DNA of 64,000 bases, taken from contig NZ_JAUSZM010000003.1 of the NCBI RefSeq assembly GCF_030817655.1, positions 10,044,001 through 10,108,000 on the forward strand, written 5' to 3'. Under the pieces are notes generated by a model that saw nothing but the letters and a program-made list of their open reading frames with translations, was not told where the DNA came from and did not search any database. The translations under genes and the position numbers were made by a program. This document shows, one piece after another, positions 26,164 through 33,235 of this stretch (position 1 is the stretch's first letter; each line of letters opens with the position of its first letter). Source of the DNA: Streptomyces sp. V4I2. Lineage in GTDB: Bacteria; Actinomycetota; Actinomycetes; Streptomycetales; Streptomycetaceae.

Positions 26164-27291
26164 TCAGTTCGTGGCGTCCCGGGACTGTTCGAGGGCCGAG
26201 GACCGCAGAGCGTAGAGGTGACCGTCGCGGGTGCCGACGTAGACCACGCCGTCCGCGACCGTCGGTGAGCCCACCCAGTCGCCGGCGGTGAACGTGGCGT
26301 GTGACGCGCCGGTGGCGGCGTCCACCGTGTACAGGGTGTTGTCCCAGCAACCGAAGTGGACCAGGCTGTCGGCCAGGACCGGCGAGGACGCCACCGCCCC
26401 CTCGGTGGGGAACTTCCAGTACAGCTCCCCGATGTCGGCGTCCACCGCGTACAAGTGGTGGTCCCAACTGCCGACGTACACTCTGTCGCCCCGGACCGCG
26501 GGAGTCGAGGTCAGGTAGTGGTCCGCGTCAAATGCCCACCGCTCCCGGCCGCTGAGCGCGTCAACCGCGTGCAGGCTGTTATGACTGGTGACATAGACGC
26601 TTCCGTCGGCGACCGCCGGTCTTGAGTCCTCGTTCCACTCGCGGCCGGTGGTGAATCTCCAGCGCTTCTCTCCGGTGGCGGCGTCCAGGGCATGGACACC
26701 CTTGTCCTCCTTCGACCCACCGATGTGCACGTACACCACACCGTCGGCCACCGTTGGACTCCCGAGCACCGGGTTGCCCGCCAGCACCCACCGCCGTTCG
26801 CCGGTGGCGGCGTCGAGAGCCGACAGGCCTTGTTCATTGCTGAGGTACACCACTCCGTCGACCACCGCCGGGCGCGAGGTCACGGGGGCACCGGTGGCGA
26901 CCTGCCAGATCTGACGCCCGGTGAGCGCGTCCATCGCGTAGGCGAGACCGTCGGCGTGACCGGTTCCGAAGTGCACAACCCCATCGGCCACCGTCGGCGC
27001 CAAGACCTTGATCCGATCGCCACTGGTGACGAACCGCCACTGCTCCTGTCCGGTCGCCGCGTCCAGGGCGTACAGTCCCGATCCGCTGCTGACGTGCACG
27101 CCGCCGTCCGCCACGGCCGGCGTCGACATGCTCCATCGGCCCGGGGAGAAGGCCCACAGCTGTCTCTCCGGGCCGGCGCTCACGATGTCCGGGCCGCTGA
27201 CCTGTGCGCCATCCGACGGCGGCTCGAGGGCCGTTGGAGCACCTGGCCCCAGCCCCAGCCCCCGTCTCAGTCTCCGCCCCAGCGCCTTCAT
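26164..27291 (-). CDS. PQQ-type beta-propeller repeat protein
   Basis: 375 residues made almost entirely of ~40-residue repeats of the form YALDAATGxxxWRF...VADGVVYVG, at least eight copies, which is the PQQ/BamB-like propeller pattern. An N-terminal basic segment (MKALGRRLRRGLGLGPG) precedes the repeats; no signal peptide or lipobox is evident. Starts at ATG 27291 or GTG 27300 are both possible. Actinomycete relatives are often attached to kinases, but no kinase domain lies in frame here. Ligand and role unknown. Confidence 0.82.
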   Translation of the reverse strand: MKALGRRLRRGLGLGPGAPTALEPPSDGAQVSGPDIVSAGPERQLWAFSPGRWSMSTPAVADGGVHVSSGSGLYALDAATGQEQWRFVTSGDRIKVLAPTVADGVVHFGTGHADGLAYAMDALTGRQIWQVATGAPVTSRPAVVDGVVYLSNEQGLSALDAATGERRWVLAGNPVLGSPTVADGVVYVHIGGSKEDKGVHALDAATGEKRWRFTTGREWNEDSRPAVADGSVYVTSHNSLHAVDALSGRERWAFDADHYLTSTPAVRGDRVYVGSWDHHLYAVDADIGELYWKFPTEGAVASSPVLADSLVHFGCWDNTLYTVDAATGASHATFTAGDWVGSPTVADGVVYVGTRDGHLYALRSSALEQSRDATN

Positions 27292-27657
27292 TTGGTGCAC
27301 CCCGTTCTCGCGCCCCAGCCCCGCGGTGACACCGGTCGCTGCCACTGGTGGGCATGATCCCGCACCGCGAGCGGCCGCGGAAGGACGCCTTGCGCAGACG
27401 GACAGCGCGGCGCCCTGGCGGGAATCTCCTCCCGCTCTCGGGGCCCGACGCCCACGCGAACTCGATCTGCCTCACGCCCACCGTCCACGCGCGTGTCGGC
27501 AACTCCCTCTCCCCGGACCGCTTTTGACGGCCACGAAAGTGCCGCCGCGAGGGACGATCACCTCCCCGGCGGTGAGCAGGGCGTGATGAGTACTGGCCTT
27601 GGACGGCGCCTGCATGCACTACCTGACATCTCGTGCCGATGCCGTCGACAAGGCGCG
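27292..27657. other. intergenic stretch, nothing recognised
   Basis: About 365 bp between the propeller gene start and the DUF899 gene stop. No motif or signal found. Confidence 0.35.
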
Positions 27658-28440
27658 TCAGTGGTGGTGGCCGTGTCGGCCGAGGGTCTCCACGGGGGTC
27701 GCACCGGGGCGGGTCCATTGCGGTACGGGGCGGCTGGTCGGGCCCCAGGTGGCGTTCCCGTCCGCGTCCGAGCGCCAGGACCAGCAGGGGCTGCGCCCCT
27801 CGGGCCAGCCCTCGGGGTTGTCCTCCCACGCCTCGCCGCGGCCGTAGGGCGTCATGTCGAGCAGGCCGAGAGACCCGTTGACCCGCTCGTTGCCACGGCC
27901 CGTCGTGGAGTAGGTGAGGAACACGCGGTCGCCGTCGCGCAGGAAGCAGGTGAGGTAGCCCATGTCGCCGCCGACCGGCGCGGCCACGTCGCGCACCGAG
28001 TACCAGGGCTGGGTGTAGCCCATGAACTCGACGTAGGAGGCCACCTCGTCCCACGGGCCCGTGGTCAGGACGGCGAACGAGACGTCCCGGGCGTTGAGGT
28101 AGACCGCGTCCTTCACGTGCCAGGCCGTGGTGGTGCAGCCCTCGCACTGCCCCTGGTGCGGCGCGCCGTCGTACCACATGTGCTGGTAGACCACGAGCTC
28201 GTCGCGGCCCTGGAACAGATCCAGGAACGGGACCGGGCCGTCGGGTCCGACGACCTCGACCGTCCCGTCGAGCTCCACCATCGGCAGCCGCCGCCGGGCC
28301 GCGGCGATCGCGTCGCCCTCACGGGTGTGCGCCTTCTCGCGGACCAGAACCTCGTCACGGGCGGTCTGCCAGGTGGCCAGGTCAACGACGGGCGGGCGGC
28401 CGGGCAGGGCGGTGGTCGGGTCACTCGGCGTGGTCGTCAT
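27658..28440 (-). CDS. DUF899 family protein (thioredoxin-like)
   Basis: 260 residues. Diagnostic DUF899 features: RRLPMVELDG, VPFLDLFQGRDELVVYQHMW, CEGCTTTAW (a CxxC), FAVLTTGPWDEVASYVEFMG and the terminal DMTPYGRGEAWED. The fold is thioredoxin-like; the biochemical role is not established. It has a His-rich tail (RHGHHH). A second DUF899 gene is at 51962-52759. ATG 28440 follows GGACACC, a weak ribosome site. Confidence 0.88.
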   Translation of the reverse strand: MTTTPSDPTTALPGRPPVVDLATWQTARDEVLVREKAHTREGDAIAAARRRLPMVELDGTVEVVGPDGPVPFLDLFQGRDELVVYQHMWYDGAPHQGQCEGCTTTAWHVKDAVYLNARDVSFAVLTTGPWDEVASYVEFMGYTQPWYSVRDVAAPVGGDMGYLTCFLRDGDRVFLTYSTTGRGNERVNGSLGLLDMTPYGRGEAWEDNPEGWPEGRSPCWSWRSDADGNATWGPTSRPVPQWTRPGATPVETLGRHGHHH

Positions 28441-28681
28441 GGTGTCCTCCGTGGTGGCTCGTGCCGGGCAGCGTCGTACGACGCGCCACGACGCTCACCA
28501 GAACAGACTCGCGACCTGGCCGGAACTCATCGCGGCAGGGGACCCTTCGCCGAAACTGGGCGGACCACGTCGGGCTGACAGGTTCACAGACGCGCTCCGA
28601 GAGCGCGCGTGGGTGCTGATCCAGTCGCGCCGAGGGCAGACCTGACACCCGCCTCTGGTCAGTAGCAGTCCGCCGAGAGGG

Positions 28682-29713
28682 TCAGCTTTCCTGCAGCACC
28701 GGAGCAAGCCGTTCTCCCGATCCCCGGACGATCAGGCGGGTCGGGACGGTGAGGGTGCGGGCGCGAGAGCGGTCGCCGTCCAGGCGGGCCAGGGCTGTGG
28801 TCGCCGCCGCTCTGCCGATGTCTTCGGGGTCCTGGGCGACGACGGTCAGGGCCGGTTCGAGTGCCTCGGCGAGTTCCACGTCGTCGAAGGCGACGACGGC
28901 GACGTCCCTGCGCTTGCTGCGGGCGAGTTCGGTGATGATCCCCAGCGCGACGATGTTGTTGCCGGCGAACAGGGCGGTGGGAGGATCCGGCAGGTCCAGG
29001 AGCTGGTCGGTCGCGGCGCAGGCCCCGTGCCGGTCGTGGGCGTTGGTGACCAAGGAGCGGTCGTAGGGAAGGCCGGCTTCCTGCAGGGCCGTGCGGTATC
29101 CGGCCATGCGCTCGCGGCGGGTGTAGAGCTTGGTGGGAAGGTCGCCGATGAAGCCGATGCGCCGGTGGCCGTGGGCGATCAGGTGGGCGACGCCGTCGTG
29201 GGTGCCTGCGCGGTTGGAGCTGACGACGTTGTCCGTGGACAGGCCTACTCCCGGGCGGTCGAGGAACACGACGGGCAGTCCGGCGGCGCGGTGCGTCTTG
29301 AGATGGGAGTGGTCGGCGCCGACGGACGGCACGACCATCAGGATGCTGATGCGGCGGGCGAGGAACTTGTCCGTCAGCGCGCGTTCGCGGTCGGGATCGT
29401 CGGCGGAGGAACCCATGAGCAGGGTCAGGCCGCGATCGCGGACGGTGTCCTCGATGCTCCGGGCCACGGCTCCGAAGAAGGGGTTGCCGAGGTCGGGGAT
29501 GACCAGTCCGACGGTGGTGTCGGGTCCGCCGACGCGGATGTTGCGGGCCATGAGGTTGGGCTGGAAGCCGAGCTTGGCCACGGCGGCGAGGACCTGTTCT
29601 CTGGTCCGCGTCGAGGCGGGCCCGTCCTCGTTGAGGACGCGGGAGACGGTTTTGGCGCTGACGCCGACTTCTCGGGCGACGTCTGCCAGGGTGGGGCGGC
29701 GGTTCGCTGCCAT
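28682..29713 (-). CDS. LacI-family repressor, likely controls fructan/fructose genes
   Basis: 343 residues. The LacI HTH is at the N-terminus (RPTLADVAREVGVSAKTVSR, VLNEDG) with the hinge helix LMARNIRVG. The periplasmic-binding-like effector domain fills the rest (TVGLVIPDLGNPFFGAVARS, VVFLDRP, HGHRRIGFIGD, VAFDDVELAEAL). The gene is the last of a minus-strand run after the lipoprotein, permease and ATPase genes of a sugar ABC transporter. Four LacI-like palindromes lie upstream of that run and of the divergent GH32 gene. The effector is probably the imported sugar; this is inference. Confidence 0.92.
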   Translation of the reverse strand: MAANRRPTLADVAREVGVSAKTVSRVLNEDGPASTRTREQVLAAVAKLGFQPNLMARNIRVGGPDTTVGLVIPDLGNPFFGAVARSIEDTVRDRGLTLLMGSSADDPDRERALTDKFLARRISILMVVPSVGADHSHLKTHRAAGLPVVFLDRPGVGLSTDNVVSSNRAGTHDGVAHLIAHGHRRIGFIGDLPTKLYTRRERMAGYRTALQEAGLPYDRSLVTNAHDRHGACAATDQLLDLPDPPTALFAGNNIVALGIITELARSKRRDVAVVAFDDVELAEALEPALTVVAQDPEDIGRAAATTALARLDGDRSRARTLTVPTRLIVRGSGERLAPVLQES

Positions 29714-29788
29714 GGAGGAAACGGTCTCCTGTGCTCGTCGGTTCCGGCCGCGGCCTCGGCCGGAATCCGTGCGTGCTTCAGTGGTACG

Positions 29789-30625
29789 TCAGTTGGCCTG
29801 GACGCCCGCGGCCTTCGCCGCTTTGGAATCCGCTACGACAGTATCTCCGGCCTCGTCGACGGTGAGCGCGCCGGTCATGATGGCGACGACCTCCGCCATG
29901 GAGTAGTCGGAGGGCTTGATCACGGCGGCTCGTCGGCCCAGTCGGTGGACGTGGATCCGGTCGGCGATCTCGAAGACGTGCGGCATGTTGTGGCTGATCA
30001 GGACGACCGGCATGCCCTTGTCCCGGACGCGGCGGATGAGGTCCAGGACCTGCCCGGACTCCTTGACGCCGAGGGCGGCGGTGGGCTCGTCCATGACGAC
30101 GACGCTGCGGGCCCAGGCGACGGAACGGGCGACCGCGACGGCCTGCCGCTGTCCGCCGGAGAGCGTCTCGACCGACTGCGTCAGCGAGCGCAGGCCGATC
30201 TTCAGATCGGACATGTGCTCGGCGGCCTCCTGGCGCATGCGCTTCTTGTCCAGCATGCGCAGGACACTGCCGAGGACCCCGGGGCGGCGCAGCTCGCGCC
30301 CGAGGAACACGTTCGAGGCGATGTCCATGGAGGCGGCCACGGCGAGGTCCTGATACACCGTCTCGATGCCGTGGGCGCGTGCGCTCTGCGGCCCGGAGAA
30401 GGTGATGGGTTCGCCGTGGAGGCGGATCTCGCCCGCGTCGGGGGTCAGCGCGCCGGTGAGGGCCTTGATCAGGCTGGTCTTGCCGGCTCCGTTGTCGCCG
30501 ATGACGGCGAGGACCTCGCCGGGCAGCAGGTCGAAGTCGGCGCCGTCGATGGCGGTGACGTGGCCGTAGCGCTTGACCAGCCCGCGGGCCTGCAGGACGG
30601 GGGCGGGGGAGGAGGTGGCGGTCAT
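29789..30625 (-). CDS. sugar ABC transporter ATP-binding protein (FrcA-like)
   Basis: 278 residues with one ATPase module. Walker A is GDNGAGKTSLIKAL, signature LSGGQRQAVAVARS, Walker B VVVMDEP, and the H-loop ISHNMPH. Single-module ATPases of this type serve fructose and ribose CUT2 systems. ATG 30625 overlaps the permease stop by 4 bp (ATGA). The extension upstream of this ATG only re-reads the permease in another frame. Confidence 0.92.
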   Translation of the reverse strand: MTATSSPAPVLQARGLVKRYGHVTAIDGADFDLLPGEVLAVIGDNGAGKTSLIKALTGALTPDAGEIRLHGEPITFSGPQSARAHGIETVYQDLAVAASMDIASNVFLGRELRRPGVLGSVLRMLDKKRMRQEAAEHMSDLKIGLRSLTQSVETLSGGQRQAVAVARSVAWARSVVVMDEPTAALGVKESGQVLDLIRRVRDKGMPVVLISHNMPHVFEIADRIHVHRLGRRAAVIKPSDYSMAEVVAIMTGALTVDEAGDTVVADSKAAKAAGVQAN

Positions 30626-31617
30626 CGGGCCTTCTTCCGGGAGAGCTGGTCGATGGTCACCGCGAGGATCACCAGGACTCCGGTGATCAGGGTCTGGTAG
30701 ATGGAGGCGACACCCATCAGCTGCAGGCCGTTGCGGAAGACGCCGACGATGAGGACGCCGATGAAGGTGCCCAGGACCGATCCGCGTCCGCCGAAGAGGC
30801 TGGTGCCACCGAGGACCACGGCGGTGATGCTGTCGAGGTTGTCGGTCTGTCCCGCCTGGGGGTCGCCGACTCCGGTGCGGGAGATGAGCAGCAGGGCGGC
30901 GATGCCGTAGAGGAGGCCGGCCACGGTGTAGACGCCGATGGTCAGCCGGGAGGTGCGGATGCCGTTCAGGCGCGCCGCTTCCGGGCTGTCGCCCAGCGCG
31001 TGGACGTGCCGGCCCCAGCCGGTGCTGCTCAGCGCGTAGGCGAGGAGGAGGAACAGGGCGATGGTGACCAGGGAGCCGTACGTGATGTCGGTGCGGCCGA
31101 GCGGAAAGGTCTGCCCGAGGGCCGTCAGCGGGCCGGGCAGGTTGGTGACCGTCTGCTCCTCGGAGTAGATGTGGGTCAGCGCGAACGCGACGTTGAGCAT
31201 GCCGAGGGTGACGATGAACGGCGGCAGCGGGATCTTCTGCACCAGCAGCCCGTTGAGCAGACCGAACCCGCCGCAGACGACCAGGCCCAGGGCGATGGCG
31301 ACGAGCGGGGGCAGGGATCCTTCGGCGGCCATCTTGGCGTTCACGATGCTGCCGAACGCCATCACGGCACCGCACGACAGGTCGATGCCCGCGGTGAGGA
31401 TGATCAGGGTCTGTCCGATGGCGAGAGTGCCGACGACCATGACCTGCTGCACGATGAGCGAGAAGTTGCCGCCAGTGAGGAACTGGTCGGTCGAGAGGGA
31501 GAAGAAGGCGCAGGCCAGGAGAAGGGCGACCAACGGGCCGGTGGTCGGTGCCGTGAGCAGTCTGCGGGCTGTCGTCGGTGCTTTGAGCTCGGCGTACGGC
31601 GTGGTCGTGGCTGTCAT
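30622..31617 (-). CDS. sugar ABC transporter permease (FrcC/RbsC-like)
   Basis: 331 residues, hydrophobic throughout with about nine membrane segments (LVALLLACAFFSLST, VMVVGTLAIGQTLIILTAGI, LVAIALGLVVCGGFGLLNGL). DLSCGAVMAFGS and AVVLGGTSLFGGRGSVLGTF are the conserved CUT2 permease motifs, the latter the contact loop for the ATPase. ATG 31617 is used; upstream frame sequence is not permease-like. It is second in the transporter operon, with a hairpin in the gap to the lipoprotein gene. Confidence 0.93.
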   Translation of the reverse strand: MTATTTPYAELKAPTTARRLLTAPTTGPLVALLLACAFFSLSTDQFLTGGNFSLIVQQVMVVGTLAIGQTLIILTAGIDLSCGAVMAFGSIVNAKMAAEGSLPPLVAIALGLVVCGGFGLLNGLLVQKIPLPPFIVTLGMLNVAFALTHIYSEEQTVTNLPGPLTALGQTFPLGRTDITYGSLVTIALFLLLAYALSSTGWGRHVHALGDSPEAARLNGIRTSRLTIGVYTVAGLLYGIAALLLISRTGVGDPQAGQTDNLDSITAVVLGGTSLFGGRGSVLGTFIGVLIVGVFRNGLQLMGVASIYQTLITGVLVILAVTIDQLSRKKAR

Positions 31618-31677
31618 GCGAAATCCTTGTCGGAAGACGGAGGTCGTTGCCCGCCCTGGTCGGAGGACAAGAGGACA

Positions 31678-31716
31678 GGCGGCCGTCCCCCGGTCAGGGA
31701 GGAAGGGACGGCCGCC
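31678..31716 (-). promoter_or_regulatory. intercistronic hairpin between binding-protein and permease genes
   Basis: GGCGGCCGTCCC (31678-31689) and GGGACGGCCGCC (31705-31716) are perfect 12-bp arms around 15 nt. Hairpins here in sugar ABC operons commonly protect or attenuate mRNA so that more binding protein than permease is made. Inferred from position. Confidence 0.6.
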
Positions 31717-31759
31717 CCGCAAAAGGAAGAGGCGGAGGCGTACGGGCCTCGAAGGCGGC

Positions 31760-32782
31760 TCAGCCCCAGCAGTTCTCCAGGCCGTAGGCGGTGTCCTTGG
31801 ACGTGACGCCGTCCTGCGGCTTGTCGGAGATCAGGGTGACACCCGTGTCGGTGTAACCGGACGCCTTCTTGCCGTCCTTGGCGTACGTCACGACGGCCTT
31901 GACGCCCTCGGCGGCCATCTTCAGCGGATACTGCTGGGAGGTGGCGGCGATCGTGCCGTCCTTGACCGCCTGGGTCCCGGTGCAGCCGCCGTCCACGGAG
32001 ACGATCAGGACGTCCTTCTCCCGGCCCTTGGCCTTGATCGCGGTGTAAGCGCCGAGTGCGGCCGGTTCGTTGATGGTGTAGACGACGTTGATGCCGGGCT
32101 CCTTCTGGAGGCAGTTCTCCATCGCCGTCTGGCCCTTGGCCTGGTCGCCTCCGGTGTCCTGAGAGCAGACGACCGCCGGGTCCTTCTCGTCGATGCCGAA
32201 GCCCTTCAGGAAGCCGTCGTGCCGCTGGACGCCGACGGACACGCCCGGTGCGAGGTCGAGGGTGGCTATCTTGGCGGTCTTGCCCTTCATGGCTGCCTTG
32301 GCGTACTCGCCGATCAGCTCGCCGGCCTTGAGGTTGTCGGTGGCGAAGAGGGCGTCGACCGCGCTCTCCGGCTCGGGCGGGGTGTCCAGGGCGATGACCA
32401 GGACGCCCTTGGCGCGGGCCTTCGCGATCGCGGGCACGATGGCCTTGGAGTCGCTCGGGGTGATCAGGACGCCCTTCACGCCGGAGGCGACCATGTTCTC
32501 GAGGGCCGTGATCTGACCGGCGTTGTCGCCGTCGAACTTGCCGGCCGCGGTCATGAGCGTGACGCCCTCGGCCTTCGCGGTCTTCTCCGCGCCCTCCTTC
32601 ATCTTCACGAAGAAGGGATTGGTGTCGGTCTTGGTGATGAGACCGACCTTGACGTCGCCTGAACCGGTGCCGGCGGACGTCGATCCGGAGCCGGATCCGC
32701 AGGCCGTCAGGGTGAGGGCCGCGATGCCCGTGCACGCAGCGGCTCTGAGGAGGGAAAGGGGCAGACGAGCGGTGCGAGGCAT
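31760..32782 (-). CDS. sugar ABC transporter substrate-binding lipoprotein
   Basis: 340 residues. The signal peptide (MPRTARLPLSLLRAAACTG) ends in the lipobox LTLTAC, giving a membrane-anchored lipoprotein. The mature part is a Peripla_BP_4 type I fold: VGLITKTDTNPFFVKMKEGA, GVLITPSDSKAIVPAI, VLVIALDTPPEPESAVDALF and YTINEPAALGAYTAIKAKG. This resembles fructose and ribose binding proteins. ATG 32782 has AGGAG at proper distance (the frame's earlier Met has none). First gene of the transporter operon, preceded by two LacI-like operators. Confidence 0.93.
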   Translation of the reverse strand: MPRTARLPLSLLRAAACTGIAALTLTACGSGSGSTSAGTGSGDVKVGLITKTDTNPFFVKMKEGAEKTAKAEGVTLMTAAGKFDGDNAGQITALENMVASGVKGVLITPSDSKAIVPAIAKARAKGVLVIALDTPPEPESAVDALFATDNLKAGELIGEYAKAAMKGKTAKIATLDLAPGVSVGVQRHDGFLKGFGIDEKDPAVVCSQDTGGDQAKGQTAMENCLQKEPGINVVYTINEPAALGAYTAIKAKGREKDVLIVSVDGGCTGTQAVKDGTIAATSQQYPLKMAAEGVKAVVTYAKDGKKASGYTDTGVTLISDKPQDGVTSKDTAYGLENCWG

Positions 32783-32841
32783 GAACGACTCCTGCGGGAT
32801 TGCGAGCGGCGCGGCCGGCATCGGAGCATGCCGTCCCGAGG

Positions 32842-32871
32842 TGTCATCGTTGACTTATGTCATCGTTGACA
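32842..32871. promoter_or_regulatory. operator pair upstream of the transporter operon
   Basis: TGTCATCGTTGACT (32842-32855) and TGTCATCGTTGACA (32858-32871) are near-palindromes whose starts are 16 bp apart, about 60 bp before the lipoprotein start. They match the pair at 33097-33126 and are good candidates for LacI binding. Confidence 0.75.
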
Positions 32872-33096
32872 CCGCATGGCGAGGATGATGGCCCCCGTCT
32901 TCCGGAAACGTCAATGCCCTGTACGCGTCACAAATCGGCAACGTCCCGCGGCCGTTGTCCGCCCGTGGGCCTCCGCCAGTTGGCGCGGCTCACCACGGCT
33001 GAGGCCGTATGGCAGGCGTCCGCGCCGTGTTGGAGCACATCAACCCCGAACCGGTTGACGCACCGGCCGAGTTGCCCCCATCATCGGGCCACTCGA

Positions 33097-33126
33097 TGTC
33101 ATCGATGACACAAGTCAACGATGACA
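33097..33126. promoter_or_regulatory. operator pair upstream of the GH32 gene
   Basis: TGTCATCGATGACA (33097-33110) is a perfect palindrome; AGTCAACGATGACA (33113-33126) is the reverse complement of the first copy at 32842. Same 16-bp spacing as the other pair. About 110 bp before the GH32 start. Confidence 0.75.
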
Positions 33127-33235
33127 CTCCTTGCCGACGCCGCGGACGACGGCGTCGGCAAGGTGTCACTTTTCGGTCGGTCCCACGCCGAACAGCAGGC
33201 TCCGCTGCGTGGTCGGCCGCGGCACAGGAGACACC

